This document shows, piece after piece, positions 37,041-45,694 of a stretch of 64,000 nucleotides of DNA (the stretch's first letter is position 1; the number at the start of each line of letters is the position of its first letter). The notes under the pieces were generated by a model that worked only from the letters and a program-made list of their open reading frames with translations, was not told the origin of the DNA and searched no databases. The translations under genes were made by a program, and so were the position numbers. Source of the stretch: Pseudomonas sp. ISL-84 (GTDB lineage Bacteria; Bacillota; Bacilli; Bacillales; Cytobacillaceae); assembly GCA_018613035.1 (NCBI GenBank), contig JAGGRA010000027.1:1-64000 (forward strand), read 5' to 3'.

Positions 37041-38183
37041 ATGTTGGAATTTGATACGAATTTAGATTCATTAGCAACGATAAAAGTAATCGGCGTTGGA
37101 GGCGGCGGTAACAATGCAGTAAATAGAATGATTGAGCACGGTGTGCAGGGTGTCGAATTTATTGCAGTCAACACAGATGCACAGGCGCTGAACCTGTCTA
37201 AGGCAGAGGTGAAGATGCAAATTGGCGGAAAGCTTACAAGAGGTCTTGGTGCAGGTGCAAACCCTGAGGTAGGCAAAAAAGCAGCTGAAGAAAGCAAGGA
37301 GCAGGTTGAAGAAGCTTTAAAAGGCGCAGATATGGTATTTGTTACTGCTGGAATGGGAGGCGGAACTGGAACAGGTGCTGCCCCGGTAATTGCCCAAATC
37401 GCCCGTGATCTAGGCGCCTTGACAGTTGGAGTTGTTACCCGCCCATTTACATTTGAAGGCAGAAAGCGTTCAACTCAGGCTGCCGGCGGTATTGCTTCCA
37501 TGAAAGAAGCTGTGGATACCTTAATTGTTATTCCTAATGACAGGCTGTTAGAAATTGTTGATAAAAGCACTCCGATGCTTGAAGCTTTCCGTGAAGCGGA
37601 TAATGTTCTTCGACAGGGTGTACAGGGTATTTCCGATTTGATTGCCGTACCTGGACTAATCAACCTTGATTTTGCAGATGTAAAAACGATTATGTCGAAT
37701 AAAGGATCTGCATTAATGGGAATTGGTGTTGCTGCAGGCGAAAACCGCGCGGCTGAAGCAGCCAAAAAAGCTATTTCATCACCATTGCTTGAAACGTCAA
37801 TTGACGGCGCTCAGGGGGTTCTGATGAATATCACAGGCGGATCCAATCTAAGCCTGTATGAAGTCCAGGAAGCTGCTGATATTGTTGCTTCTGCGTCAGA
37901 CCAGGACGTGAACATGATTTTTGGTTCTGTTATTAATGAAAATCTAAAGGATGAAATTGTTGTAACGGTTATTGCGACCGGATTTAACGAGGAAGTCATC
38001 CAGCCAAAACCAACCAGACCTTCGTTTGGACAGCCGAAAGCTGCACCAAGCATGGGAACGGTCAAGCGTGAGCAAAAGAGGGAGGAAGCTCCCCAGGAAC
38101 CTGCAAGAAGCAATCAGTCACACCAGCCGGAAGAAGCTTTGGATATTCCAACCTTCCTCCGCAACCGCAATCGCAGAAGATAA
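37041..38183 (+). CDS. ftsZ: Cell division GTPase FtsZ
   Basis: Tubulin-like GTPase that forms the Z-ring. The 380-aa protein has the tubulin signature GGGTGTG at residues 106-112, the T7-loop NLDFADVKT (about 206-214), a variable Q/E/P-rich linker (about 317-365) and the C-terminal interaction peptide DIPTFLRNR. The ATG at 37041 gives the family start MLEFDT and follows AGGAGGATT. The 169-nt ftsA-ftsZ gap shows no promoter I can support. Confidence 0.97.
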   Translation: MLEFDTNLDSLATIKVIGVGGGGNNAVNRMIEHGVQGVEFIAVNTDAQALNLSKAEVKMQIGGKLTRGLGAGANPEVGKKAAEESKEQVEEALKGADMVFVTAGMGGGTGTGAAPVIAQIARDLGALTVGVVTRPFTFEGRKRSTQAAGGIASMKEAVDTLIVIPNDRLLEIVDKSTPMLEAFREADNVLRQGVQGISDLIAVPGLINLDFADVKTIMSNKGSALMGIGVAAGENRAAEAAKKAISSPLLETSIDGAQGVLMNITGGSNLSLYEVQEAADIVASASDQDVNMIFGSVINENLKDEIVVTVIATGFNEEVIQPKPTRPSFGQPKAAPSMGTVKREQKREEAPQEPARSNQSHQPEEALDIPTFLRNRNRRR

Positions 38184-38195
38184 TGATCGTACTAT

Positions 38196-38240
38196 AAAAA
38201 ACCACCTGGAATCAGAGTTTATGATTTCAGGTGGTTTTTT
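38196..38240 (+). terminator. Terminator after ftsZ
   Basis: Stem AAAAACCACCTGgAATC / GATTtCAGGTGGTTTTTT with a 9-nt loop; ends the dcw cluster. Confidence 0.9.
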
Positions 38241-38326
38241 ACGAGAAAGTTGCGTAATAGCTATTTTCTGCTGATTTAGCAGTGTGTTGATTGGAGAGGC
38301 CAATTTTATAGGGCTATTGTCTCGGA

Positions 38327-38361
38327 AAAAAGAGGGTGTCCATTTAGGACACCCTCTTTTT
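38327..38361. terminator. Terminator of hmp
   Basis: Perfect 15-bp stem AAAAAGAGGGTGTCC / GGACACCCTCTTTTT just past the hmp stop. It has A5 and T5 flanks, so it can act in both directions. Confidence 0.92.
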
Positions 38362-38364
38362 GAT

Positions 38365-39594
38365 TTATACAGATTGTGGTTCTTTTAATGCCATTGAAGG
38401 ACCAAAGAATTCATAACGGATATTTTCTTTTTTGAAACCTGCTTCAAGCAATGCTTCGTACATAGCTTGCATAAACGGTACAGGACCGCACATATAAACC
38501 AGGCTATCCATATTGGATACGATGGATTTTAGCCATTCAGATGTTATATAGCCTTCTTTATCGTAGGCCTTCTCTTCCTTATCCTTTTCGGATGGCTTTT
38601 CATAACAGAAATAAGCTTTTACTAACTGATTGTTTTCTTCTATATTTTTTATATCCTCAGCAAAAGCGTGCACATTTCCATTGATTGCGGCATGGATAAA
38701 GGTAGTTTCGTTAGACAAATCTGAAGCATCAATGTGGCGAAGCATACTCAGCATAGGGGTTATACCAACGCCGCCGCTAAGGAGAACGATCGGTTTGTCA
38801 GTCTGTTCAAGAACAAATTCTCCGGCTGGTGCGCTTATTTCGATTTGATCGCCTTCCTTTACTTCATTATGAAGGTAGTTTGATATCTTTCCTTCCGGCT
38901 TCTCATTGGTGCCTTCTTCTTTCTTGACAGAAATGCGATAATACGATTTTTCTGGAGAGTCAGATAGGCTGTATTGACGAATGTGTGTATATTCTTCCCC
39001 TTGTATATTTAGCTTCACACTAATATATTGGCCAGGCAGATAGTCGGCAATTTCTCCGCCATTAACTGGACTGAAGTAGAATGATGTGATTACATCGCTT
39101 TCCTTAACTTTCTTTGTAACGGTAAACGTTCTGAAGTCCTCCCAGCCGCCTGGTTTCTGGCTGGCTTCATCATAAAGGTTCTTTTCCAAGCCGATAAAAG
39201 CATCAGCAATAACTCCATATGCTTTTGTCCATGCCTCAATGATTTCGTCGGTAGCTGCTTCTTTAAGAACCTCTTTTATTGCAAGGATTAAATGCTCCCC
39301 AACAATTGGATAATGCTCCGGTTTAATTCCTAATGATCGGTGCTTGTGAGCAATCTGAGTTACAACAGGCAGGATGACCTCAAGCTTGTCAATGTATTTT
39401 GCAGCGGCATAAACAGAGTTAGCAAGCGCTTTCTGCTGCCTTCCCTGCTTTTGATTTGCATGGTTAAAAATATTTAATAGTTCAGGATGATTTGTAAACA
39501 TTAGCTTATAAAAGGTTTTAGTGATATCTTCGCCATGTTTTTCAAGTACAGGTACAGTGCTTTTAATAATTTCTATTGTTTTTGTGTCTAGCAT
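38365..39594 (-). CDS. hmp: Flavohemoglobin / nitric oxide dioxygenase
   Basis: Oxidises NO to nitrate using O2 and NAD(P)H. The 409-aa protein has a globin domain (about 1-148) with Tyr29 (B10) and the proximal His85 in AHKHRSLG, an FAD domain (about 150-260) with RQYSLSD, and an NAD domain (about 265-400) with GGVGITPML and CGPVPFMQAM. I chose the ATG at 39594; GTG at 39597 is adjacent. B. subtilis does not have hmp here, so this is a lineage-specific placement between ftsZ and spoIIGA on the opposite strand. Confidence 0.97.
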   Translation of the reverse strand: MLDTKTIEIIKSTVPVLEKHGEDITKTFYKLMFTNHPELLNIFNHANQKQGRQQKALANSVYAAAKYIDKLEVILPVVTQIAHKHRSLGIKPEHYPIVGEHLILAIKEVLKEAATDEIIEAWTKAYGVIADAFIGLEKNLYDEASQKPGGWEDFRTFTVTKKVKESDVITSFYFSPVNGGEIADYLPGQYISVKLNIQGEEYTHIRQYSLSDSPEKSYYRISVKKEEGTNEKPEGKISNYLHNEVKEGDQIEISAPAGEFVLEQTDKPIVLLSGGVGITPMLSMLRHIDASDLSNETTFIHAAINGNVHAFAEDIKNIEENNQLVKAYFCYEKPSEKDKEEKAYDKEGYITSEWLKSIVSNMDSLVYMCGPVPFMQAMYEALLEAGFKKENIRYEFFGPSMALKEPQSV

Positions 39595-39628
39595 CACAGC
39601 AAAACTCCTTTTTTATATTTTCACTGTC

Positions 39629-39671
39629 ATTATAGGTCATATAAAAAAGAAAATATGTGATGTACATCACA
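39629..39671 (-). promoter_or_regulatory. hmp promoter with FNR/CRP-type palindrome
   Basis: TGTGATGTACATCACA (39656-39671) is a perfect 16-bp palindrome matching TGTGA-N6-TCACA. On the minus strand TATAAT occupies 39634-39629, which puts transcription start near 39622 and the palindrome centre (39663.5) at about -41.5, the classical class II activator position. The -35 region is poor (no TTGACA), as expected for an activated promoter. Confidence 0.72.
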
Positions 39672-39772
39672 CTATTAAAAAATAACGAAAACAATTAAAG
39701 AGCTAAAAAAGGAAAAATACTGACAAAATCCGAAGGGAAATAGGAAAATTTCTATCGTTTTGCTTACAGAAA

Positions 39773-39806
39773 GTGACACACTTTAACTGCTGTTATGCGC
39801 TATACT
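39773..39806 (+). promoter_or_regulatory. spoIIG promoter with 22-bp spacer
   Basis: -35-like GTGACA (39773-39778) and -10 TATACT (39801-39806) are separated by exactly 22 bp, the unusual spacing known for the Spo0A~P-activated B. subtilis spoIIG promoter. TGACAAA (39721-39727), one mismatch from the 0A box TGNCGAA, lies near -90, where the distal Spo0A site is expected. A box overlapping the -35 is not clear. Confidence 0.65.
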
Positions 39807-39903
39807 TTTTTCTAACAGAATCATAGCATCATAACTTCCACAGAATTTCGGAGGTTTTCACTATGGTTTATTTGAGTGCTTAGCTTTTTAAGGGGGAAGA
39901 TAA

Positions 39904-40842
39904 TTGGCGGTATATTTGGATATTATCTGGGCATTAAACTTTATGTTTGATAGCCTTCTCCTTTATCTGACAGCCATTATTTTAAAGAGGGAAGTTCGTC
40001 TCTGGAGAGTTTTTGCGGGAGGCTTGATAGGTTCGGTTATTATTTTATTAATTTTTACCCCATTAAATACCTATTCTGGACACCCCATAACAAAATTATT
40101 ATTCTCTGTTGCCATGGTATTTACTGCATTTGGCTTTAAACGTTTACGGTTTTTTTTAAAAGGACTTATGACTTTTTATTTTGCTACATTTTTAATTGGA
40201 GGATCCTTAATTGGCATCCATTATTTTATTAAATTCGATTTTCAGCTTTCTTCTTCTGTTATGCTAGCAAGTGTTAAAGGATTTGGAGACCCAATCAGCT
40301 GGCTGTTCGTGCTGCTGGGCTTTCCGCTAGCCTGGCATTTTTCAAAAAGGAATATTGAAGGAATTGAAATGACCAAAATCCAATATGACTCCCTGGTCCA
40401 AGTCCTAATTGTTATTAATGAACGAGAATATCGTTTCAAAGGCTTGATTGACAGCGGCAACCAGCTTTATGATCCTATTTCTAAGATGCCGGTCATGTTT
40501 ATTTCGATTAAAGACAGGCTTGAACAATTTCCTGAGGAAATAATAAAAATTGCTGGAAACCCTGAAGAAATTATACTAGGCAATGAATCAATCAGCGTTG
40601 AATGGGAGCATAAAATGAGGGTTATTCCTTGCAAGGTAGTTGGACAAGAACATCAGCTTATCATTGCTTTTAAACCAGATCGCATCGTTATAGAAAAAGA
40701 AAATGACATAATCGAAGCAGAAAGGGGATTAGTCTCTTTTTCACTGCAGCAGCTTTCCGCTGACGATGCGTTCCAATGTATCGTTCATCCTAAAATGCTT
40801 ACTGGCATAAGCAAAACAAAGCCGGATGCAAAAGTAAGTTAA
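39904..40842 (+). CDS. spoIIGA: Pro-SigmaE processing membrane protease SpoIIGA
   Basis: Membrane-embedded aspartic protease that cleaves the pro-sequence of SigmaE in the mother cell after a forespore SpoIIR signal. The 312-aa protein has five N-terminal transmembrane helices (about residues 5-150) and a cytoplasmic domain with the catalytic Asp in [12 protein letters not shown] (about 180-191). The TTG start at 39904 follows AAGGGGGAAGATAA. sigE follows 44 nt later. Confidence 0.94.
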   Translation: MAVYLDIIWALNFMFDSLLLYLTAIILKREVRLWRVFAGGLIGSVIILLIFTPLNTYSGHPITKLLFSVAMVFTAFGFKRLRFFLKGLMTFYFATFLIGGSLIGIHYFIKFDFQLSSSVMLASVKGFGDPISWLFVLLGFPLAWHFSKRNIEGIEMTKIQYDSLVQVLIVINEREYRFKGLIDSGNQLYDPISKMPVMFISIKDRLEQFPEEIIKIAGNPEEIILGNESISVEWEHKMRVIPCKVVGQEHQLIIAFKPDRIVIEKENDIIEAERGLVSFSLQQLSADDAFQCIVHPKMLTGISKTKPDAKVS

Positions 40843-40886
40843 TATACTATACTCTGCAGAAACATATTTTAGAAGGAGGACAATTC

Positions 40887-41606
40887 ATGAAAAAGTTAAA
40901 ACTTCGCTTATCCTATTATTGGTATAAATTATTAATTAAGCTGGGGATCAAAACAGATGAAGTATATTATATAGGCGGCAGCGAAGCACTCCCTCCTCCT
41001 CTCAGCAAGGAAGAAGAAGAAATGCTTCTTATCAAGCTTCCGAAAGGGGATAAAGCTGCAAGATCCATTCTAATTGAAAGAAACCTCAGATTGGTTGTTT
41101 ATATTGCGAGAAAGTTCGAAAATACCGGCATTAATATAGAGGATTTGATCAGCATCGGAACAATCGGTCTGATTAAAGCGGTTAATACCTTTAACCCTGA
41201 GAAAAAAATAAAGCTGGCTACATACGCTTCCCGCTGTATTGAGAATGAGATTCTAATGTACTTAAGAAGAAATAATAAAATTCGCTCTGAAGTCTCCTTC
41301 GATGAACCATTAAATATAGATTGGGATGGGAATGAATTGCTGCTTTCCGATGTGCTTGGCACTGAGGATGACATCATTACCAAGGATCTGGAAGCCAATG
41401 TTGATAAAAAGCTCCTCCTAAAAGCCTTGCATCAGCTTTCAGACAGAGAGAAGCAAATCATGGAGCTGAGGTTCGGGCTTGGATCAGGCGAAGAAAAAAC
41501 CCAAAAAGACGTGGCAGATATGCTTGGAATTTCCCAGTCCTATATATCCCGCCTGGAAAAAAGGATTATTAAAAGATTGAAGAAGGAATTTAACAAGATG
41601 GTCTAG
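40887..41606 (+). CDS. sigE: RNA polymerase sporulation sigma factor SigmaE (pro-form)
   Basis: 239-aa mother-cell sigma factor. The first ~27-29 residues form the hydrophobic/basic pro-sequence ([18 protein letters not shown]) removed by SpoIIGA. Region 2 contains [17 protein letters not shown] (about 88-104) and region 4.2 the helix-turn-helix [23 protein letters not shown] (about 204-226). RBS AGAAGGAGGAC precedes the ATG. Second gene of the spoIIG operon. Confidence 0.97.
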   Translation: MKKLKLRLSYYWYKLLIKLGIKTDEVYYIGGSEALPPPLSKEEEEMLLIKLPKGDKAARSILIERNLRLVVYIARKFENTGINIEDLISIGTIGLIKAVNTFNPEKKIKLATYASRCIENEILMYLRRNNKIRSEVSFDEPLNIDWDGNELLLSDVLGTEDDIITKDLEANVDKKLLLKALHQLSDREKQIMELRFGLGSGEEKTQKDVADMLGISQSYISRLEKRIIKRLKKEFNKMV

Positions 41607-41727
41607 AAAATTCAGAACAGTTTTTGTGGAATCCTATTAAATATTTTTTTACAAAAATTTGCAAGCGAAAAACCTAGTGGTTATGATGTTTTGGCCATTT
41701 GCCCATCCGGCGGGAGTAATAGCCGGT

Positions 41728-41755
41728 GCATATTTTTCCTGCTCAAGGAGATACT
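41728..41755 (+). promoter_or_regulatory. Candidate SigmaF promoter of sigG
   Basis: GCATA (41728-41732) and GGAGATACT (41747-41755). The -10 matches GGnnAnAnT fully; the spacer is 14 bp, one or two shorter than usual for SigmaF. It lies 38 nt before the sigG start. spoIIIG (sigG) is known to be SigmaF-dependent. Confidence 0.5.
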
Positions 41756-41793
41756 GTTTTTTGTACAGCAGCTCCTGTGAGGAGGGAAATGGA

Positions 41794-42573
41794 TTGACTC
41801 GAAATAAAGTAGAAATTTGCGGTGTTGATACTTCAAAGCTTCCAGTTTTAAAAAACGAAGAAATGAGAGAGCTCTTCAAGCAAATGCATAAGGGGGATAT
41901 AACCGCACGGGAAAAACTCGTCAACGGCAACTTGCGTCTCGTTTTAAGTGTGATCCAGCGATTTAATAACAGAGGCGAATTTGTTGATGACCTGTTCCAG
42001 GTCGGCTGTATCGGTCTCATGAAATCTATTGATAATTTTGATTTAAGTCAAAACGTTAAGTTTTCCACCTATGCAGTCCCAATGATTATCGGAGAAATTC
42101 GCAGATATCTGAGGGATAATAACCCTATACGCGTATCCCGGTCATTAAGGGATATTGCTTATAAAGCGCTGCAAGTGCGAGAACGCTTGATGAGTAAAAC
42201 CTCAAGAGAACCGACCGCTGAAGAAATTGCCAAAGAGCTCGATGTTCCGCATGAGGAAATTGTTTTCGCATTGGATGCGATCCAGGATCCCGTCTCCTTA
42301 TTTGAACCGATCTATAATGATGGTGGAGACCCGATTTACGTGATGGATCAGTTGAGCGATGAACGAAACAAGGATATTCAATGGATTGAGGAAATAGCAT
42401 TAAAAGAAGGTATGCGGAGACTGAATGAAAGAGAAAAGCTTATTCTAAGGAAGCGCTTCTTCCAGGGAAAAACCCAAATGGAAGTGGCCGAGGAAATTGG
42501 CATTTCCCAGGCACAGGTCTCCAGACTGGAAAAAGCCGCTATTAAACAAATGAATAAAAATATTCAAAGCTGA
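41794..42573 (+). CDS. sigG: RNA polymerase sporulation sigma factor SigmaG
   Basis: 259-aa forespore-specific late sigma factor. Region 2 has DDLFQVGCIGLMKSIDNFDL (about 64-83) and KFSTYAVPMIIGEIRRYLRD; region 4.2 has MEVAEEIGISQAQVSRLEKAA. I chose the TTG at 41794, seven nt after GAGGAGGG and aligned with the B. subtilis N-terminus (SRNKVEICGVDTSKLP); a longer in-frame ORF from 41659 would run through the promoter. A terminator begins at the stop codon. Confidence 0.95.
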   Translation: MTRNKVEICGVDTSKLPVLKNEEMRELFKQMHKGDITAREKLVNGNLRLVLSVIQRFNNRGEFVDDLFQVGCIGLMKSIDNFDLSQNVKFSTYAVPMIIGEIRRYLRDNNPIRVSRSLRDIAYKALQVRERLMSKTSREPTAEEIAKELDVPHEEIVFALDAIQDPVSLFEPIYNDGGDPIYVMDQLSDERNKDIQWIEEIALKEGMRRLNEREKLILRKRFFQGKTQMEVAEEIGISQAQVSRLEKAAIKQMNKNIQS

Positions 42574-42600
42574 GCAGCCATTTTGGCTGCTTTAGTTTGT
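42573..42600 (+). terminator. Terminator after sigG (copy 1)
   Basis: Stem AGCAGCCA / TGGCTGCT with a 3-nt loop, overlapping the sigG stop and followed by TTAGTTTGT. A near-identical copy with a better T tail sits at 42924-42955. Confidence 0.7.
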
Positions 42601-42923
42601 CAACAAAAGGGGTTTAGAATGGTGTCATTCAAAAACCCTTTTTGTTTTTATTGGGATTTCATTTTGTATTTGTTTAAGAATAGGCATGCCCCAGTCTGGT
42701 TTCTAGGCAATCACCTGAGTTGGCCAGGTCCAGTTGGCCATTTTTTGTATAGATTGTTGTTTTTGCTTAAGAACTCTGCCCATTGATTTCAGCACGGGGC
42801 ACTCAACGATCCACAGGCCGCCCGCGGAAAGCGAAGCACCTGGAACGGAAATCAACAGACCCATTTCACAGACGCATTAAAAGACTGTAGACAAACCCAA
42901 TTTTATCGAGATTGTCTACAGTC
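42594..42923. repeat. Inserted hairpin-rich DNA between duplicated terminators
   Basis: Between the two terminator copies lie: AAAAGGGgTTT / AAAACCCTTTT (42607-42647), a TGGCCA ... TGGCCATTTTTT hairpin (42721-42747), a family A repeat (42783-42857; TTGATTTCAGCAC ... CGGAAATCAACAG), and a perfect 13-bp stem AGACTGTAGACAA / TTGTCTACAGTCT (42882-42894, 42912-42924). No credible ORF. This stretch occupies the place of ylmA in B. subtilis. Confidence 0.55.
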
Positions 42924-42955
42924 TGAGCAGCCAATTTGGCTGCTTTTTGCTTTTT
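42924..42955 (+). terminator. Terminator copy 2 upstream of ylmC
   Basis: AGCAGCCA / TGGCTGCT (42926-42944) with TTTTGCTTTTT tail. TGAGCAGCCAxTTTGGCTGCTTT is shared with the terminator at the sigG stop. Confidence 0.75.
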
Positions 42956-43055
42956 ACAGCCTAAAGCTTTTATTCTTTTCACTCCTTTTCTAACATTTTT
43001 CATAGAGCAGCAAACATATATTTAATAAGAACATAAAATTGGGAGTGAAGTCTCT

Positions 43056-43325
43056 ATGGTGAAAATATCTGAATTTCAGATGAAAGATGTTGTTAATGTT
43101 GCGGATGGCAGAAAGCTTGGAAACATAGGTGATATTGACATTAATATAAACACAGGCAAAATTGAAGCTGTTGTTATAGGCGGAGCAGGAAAAGTATTAG
43201 GCTTTTTCGGCAAGGATGAGGATATTGTCATTCCATGGAAAAACATATTAAAAATCGGAGAGGATGTCATATTGGTTCGCTATAAAGATACAACTGAACT
43301 GAAGCATATCGAGGAAGAAGCGTAA
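43056..43325 (+). CDS. ylmC: PRC-barrel domain protein YlmC/YmxH
   Basis: 89-aa single PRC-barrel protein: ISEFQMKDVVNVADGRKLG ... DIDINTGKIEAVVIGG ... FFGKDEDIVIPWKNILKIGEDVILVR. Members of the YlmC/YmxH family are common in sporulating Firmicutes and are tied to sporulation; molecular role unknown. RBS GGGAGTGAAG precedes the ATG. First gene of the ylm block here, because ylmA is missing. Confidence 0.9.
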   Translation: MVKISEFQMKDVVNVADGRKLGNIGDIDININTGKIEAVVIGGAGKVLGFFGKDEDIVIPWKNILKIGEDVILVRYKDTTELKHIEEEA

Positions 43326-43398
43326 AGAAGCGGTGTTAAAGCTGTAAACGGTCAAGACTGTATGGTAAACTATAGAAAAATAAGATGGGGTTTAAAAT

Positions 43399-44220
43399 AT
43401 GGAGCCATTTTCTTTAAAGAATAGAGAGTATTTTGTGATAAAAGAATGGACAGATCGTTTTCCTAATATAACAGCCGGATTCACAACCAAAAATGGCGGC
43501 TGCAGCCAAAATGAGTTTGAAGGCCTTAATGTAGGGTTGCATGTGAAAGACAGCTATGAAGCGGTCAGCCAAAATCGTAAGCATGTGGCTGGCTTGCTTG
43601 GTTTTTCTCCAGATAGGTGGGTTGGTGCGGAACAAACACACGAAGTAAGAATCCAAAAGGTATCCAAGGAAGACCAGGGTAAGGGCTCGTTAATATATGA
43701 GGACTCTTTTCCGGGCACTGACGGTTTTTTTACATATGATACAGGTGTATTATTAACTCTTTGTTACGCAGATTGTGTGCCCCTTTATTTTTTGCACGAA
43801 AAAACAGGAGCGATTGGCATTGCCCATGCAGGCTGGAAGGGTACAGTCGAGGGAATTGGCAAAAAAATGGCCGAGTTCTACCGCAATGAAGGAATTGATT
43901 TACGTGAGGTTCAAGCAGTGATCGGGCCTTCCATATGCGAAAATTGTTACATTGTTGATGATCGTGTCATTTCAAAAGTGCAAAAAATACTAGAAGATGT
44001 CGAGATAAAGCCATATAATTTAATTAATGACAATCAGTACCATCTGGACTTGAAAAAGCTGAACATGCAAATTCTTTTGAATGCAGGTATTTTAGAAGAT
44101 AATATATTAATTACGGAATATTGTACAAGCTGCGATAAGGACTATTTCTTCTCCCATAGAAGAGATAAAGGGAGAACTGGCAGAATGATGAGCTTTATCG
44201 GATGGAAGGAGGAAGTCTGA
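43399..44220 (+). CDS. ylmD: Peptidoglycan editing factor / purine nucleoside phosphorylase (YlmD/YfiH)
   Basis: 273-aa member of the DUF152/YfiH (polyphenol oxidoreductase-like) family. Metal-ligand and active-site segments are visible: EQTHEVRIQ (about 78-86), CYADCVPLYF (about 121-130), HAGWKGTVEGI (about 142-152) and GPSICENCYIV (about 176-186). Family members act as zinc-dependent purine nucleoside phosphorylases/adenosine deaminases or edit peptidoglycan precursors. It is followed 6 nt later by ylmE. Confidence 0.9.
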   Translation: MEPFSLKNREYFVIKEWTDRFPNITAGFTTKNGGCSQNEFEGLNVGLHVKDSYEAVSQNRKHVAGLLGFSPDRWVGAEQTHEVRIQKVSKEDQGKGSLIYEDSFPGTDGFFTYDTGVLLTLCYADCVPLYFLHEKTGAIGIAHAGWKGTVEGIGKKMAEFYRNEGIDLREVQAVIGPSICENCYIVDDRVISKVQKILEDVEIKPYNLINDNQYHLDLKKLNMQILLNAGILEDNILITEYCTSCDKDYFFSHRRDKGRTGRMMSFIGWKEEV

Positions 44221-44226
44221 AGTCAA

Positions 44227-44916
44227 ATGAAAGTTGAAGAAAATTTAAAGCAAATAAAGTCCGCCATTCTGGAAGTATGCGAAAAAGCGGGGCGTAATCC
44301 TGATGAAATCACAGTTATTGCTGTTACTAAATATGTTTCAATAGAAAGAGCCCAAGAAGCTTTTGTGGCTGGAATTGAGAATTTAGGAGAAAACAGAGAT
44401 GATGGACTCCTTGCCAAGTGGGAAGTTTTAAAGGACAAGCCGACCTGGCACTTTATCGGTACACTTCAAACCAGGAAGGTAAAAAACATTATTGATAAGG
44501 TTGATTTTATCCATTCATTGGATCGGATATCGCTTGCAAAGGAAATTGATAAACGGGCAGCGAAAAAAATTAATTGTTTTGTTCAGGTTAATGTTTCAGG
44601 AGAAGAGTCCAAACAGGGAATTAACCCTGAAGACGTAGCTGCATTCATTTCAAGCCTTGAAGAGTTTAAGAACCTGAACATTATCGGGCTTATGACGATG
44701 GCACCGTTCACTTCCGATGAAGATTTGCTTCGTTCCTGTTTCCGCAAACTGAAGGACCTTCAAGCAGAGGTGAGAGACCTTAATTACGATTTTGCTCCAT
44801 GCACTGAGCTTTCCATGGGCATGTCAAACGATTTTGCCATTGCTATTGAAGAAGGGGCTACCATGGTGAGAATTGGAACTGCTTTAGTAGGCGAAAAGGA
44901 TCAGGAGGTTCAATAA
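44227..44916 (+). CDS. ylmE: PLP homeostasis protein YlmE (YggS/PROSC family)
   Basis: 229-aa fold-type III PLP-binding protein that buffers pyridoxal phosphate. The PLP lysine lies in IAVTKYVS (about residues 31-38); GENRDD (about 56-61), [13 protein letters not shown] (about 77-89) and [23 protein letters not shown] (about 198-220) are conserved family blocks. In B. subtilis ylmE and sepF lie in one operon. Confidence 0.94.
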   Translation: MKVEENLKQIKSAILEVCEKAGRNPDEITVIAVTKYVSIERAQEAFVAGIENLGENRDDGLLAKWEVLKDKPTWHFIGTLQTRKVKNIIDKVDFIHSLDRISLAKEIDKRAAKKINCFVQVNVSGEESKQGINPEDVAAFISSLEEFKNLNIIGLMTMAPFTSDEDLLRSCFRKLKDLQAEVRDLNYDFAPCTELSMGMSNDFAIAIEEGATMVRIGTALVGEKDQEVQ

Positions 44917-44917
44917 A

Positions 44918-45364
44918 ATGAGTATAAAATCAAAATTTAAAACATTTTTCTTCCTGGATGATGAATATGACTATAAGGAAGAGGAAATCATCGAAGAAGA
45001 AAGAGAACCGGTAAAGCAGGCGCAGAAACAGCAGCAGCCAGTTCAAAAACAAAATGTCGTCAGCCTGCAAAGTGTGCAGAAATCGTCTAAAGTAGTACTG
45101 GTTGAGCCGCGTATGTATGCGGAAGCACAGGATATTGCCGATCAGTTAAAGAATAGAAGGGCCGTTGTGGTGAACCTGCAAAGAATCGATAAGGATCAGG
45201 CCAAACGGATCGTTGATTTTTTAAGCGGAACTGTTTATGCCATCGGCGGAGATATTCAAAAGGTTGGAACAGATATTTTCTTATGCACGCCTGATAATGT
45301 GGAAGTTTCAGGAAGCATCTCTCAATTGATGAAGGAACAAGAATTCGAAAGTACGAGGTGGTAA
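44918..45364 (+). CDS. sepF: Cell division protein SepF
   Basis: 148-aa FtsZ-bundling protein and alternative membrane anchor. N-terminal amphipathic helix ([10 protein letters not shown]), an acidic/glutamine-rich linker (about 15-50) and the C-terminal SepF core with [21 protein letters not shown] (about 86-106) and [17 protein letters not shown] (about 109-127). RBS AGGAGG precedes the ATG. Placed two nt after ylmE. Confidence 0.95.
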   Translation: MSIKSKFKTFFFLDDEYDYKEEEIIEEEREPVKQAQKQQQPVQKQNVVSLQSVQKSSKVVLVEPRMYAEAQDIADQLKNRRAVVVNLQRIDKDQAKRIVDFLSGTVYAIGGDIQKVGTDIFLCTPDNVEVSGSISQLMKEQEFESTRW

Positions 45365-45370
45365 CACTTA

Positions 45371-45634
45371 ATGGAATTTTTATTTGGAATCTTATCACAA
45401 GCAATTTATTATTATTCATGGGCATTAATCATTTATATTCTGCTGTCCTGGTTTCCGAATGCGAGAGAGTCAGCTTTTGGCCAGTTTCTTGCCAGAATTT
45501 GCGAACCATATCTTGAACCATTCCGTAAGATCATTCCTCCGCTTGGCATGATTGATATTTCACCAATCGTTGCCATTTTGGTCCTGCGTTTTGCTACTGG
45601 AGGATTGCACCAGTTGTATCAATGGATTGCTTAA
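45371..45634 (+). CDS. ylmG: YggT family membrane protein YlmG
   Basis: 87-aa protein with two transmembrane segments (about 3-25 and 60-80) and the YggT signature SWFPNARES ... [20 protein letters not shown]-x-DISP. Function is not settled; linked to division and envelope genes. Six nt after sepF; a terminator follows. Confidence 0.92.
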   Translation: MEFLFGILSQAIYYYSWALIIYILLSWFPNARESAFGQFLARICEPYLEPFRKIIPPLGMIDISPIVAILVLRFATGGLHQLYQWIA

Positions 45635-45638
45635 GCAT

Positions 45639-45670
45639 AAAAAGGGGGCTAATAAGGCCCTTTTTTATTT
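45639..45670 (+). terminator. Terminator after ylmG
   Basis: AAAAAGGGgGC / GGCCCTTTTTT with a 7-nt loop, then ATTT. Likely partial, because ylmH follows within 30 nt. Confidence 0.7.
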
Positions 45671-45694
45671 TGTAAAAAGGAGGCTTGGGTTTGA

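Noticed and set aside
41659-41793. N-terminal extension of SigmaG
   Set aside because: The added residues cover the predicted SigmaF promoter and are absent from SigmaG proteins; the TTG at 41794 has an ideal RBS.
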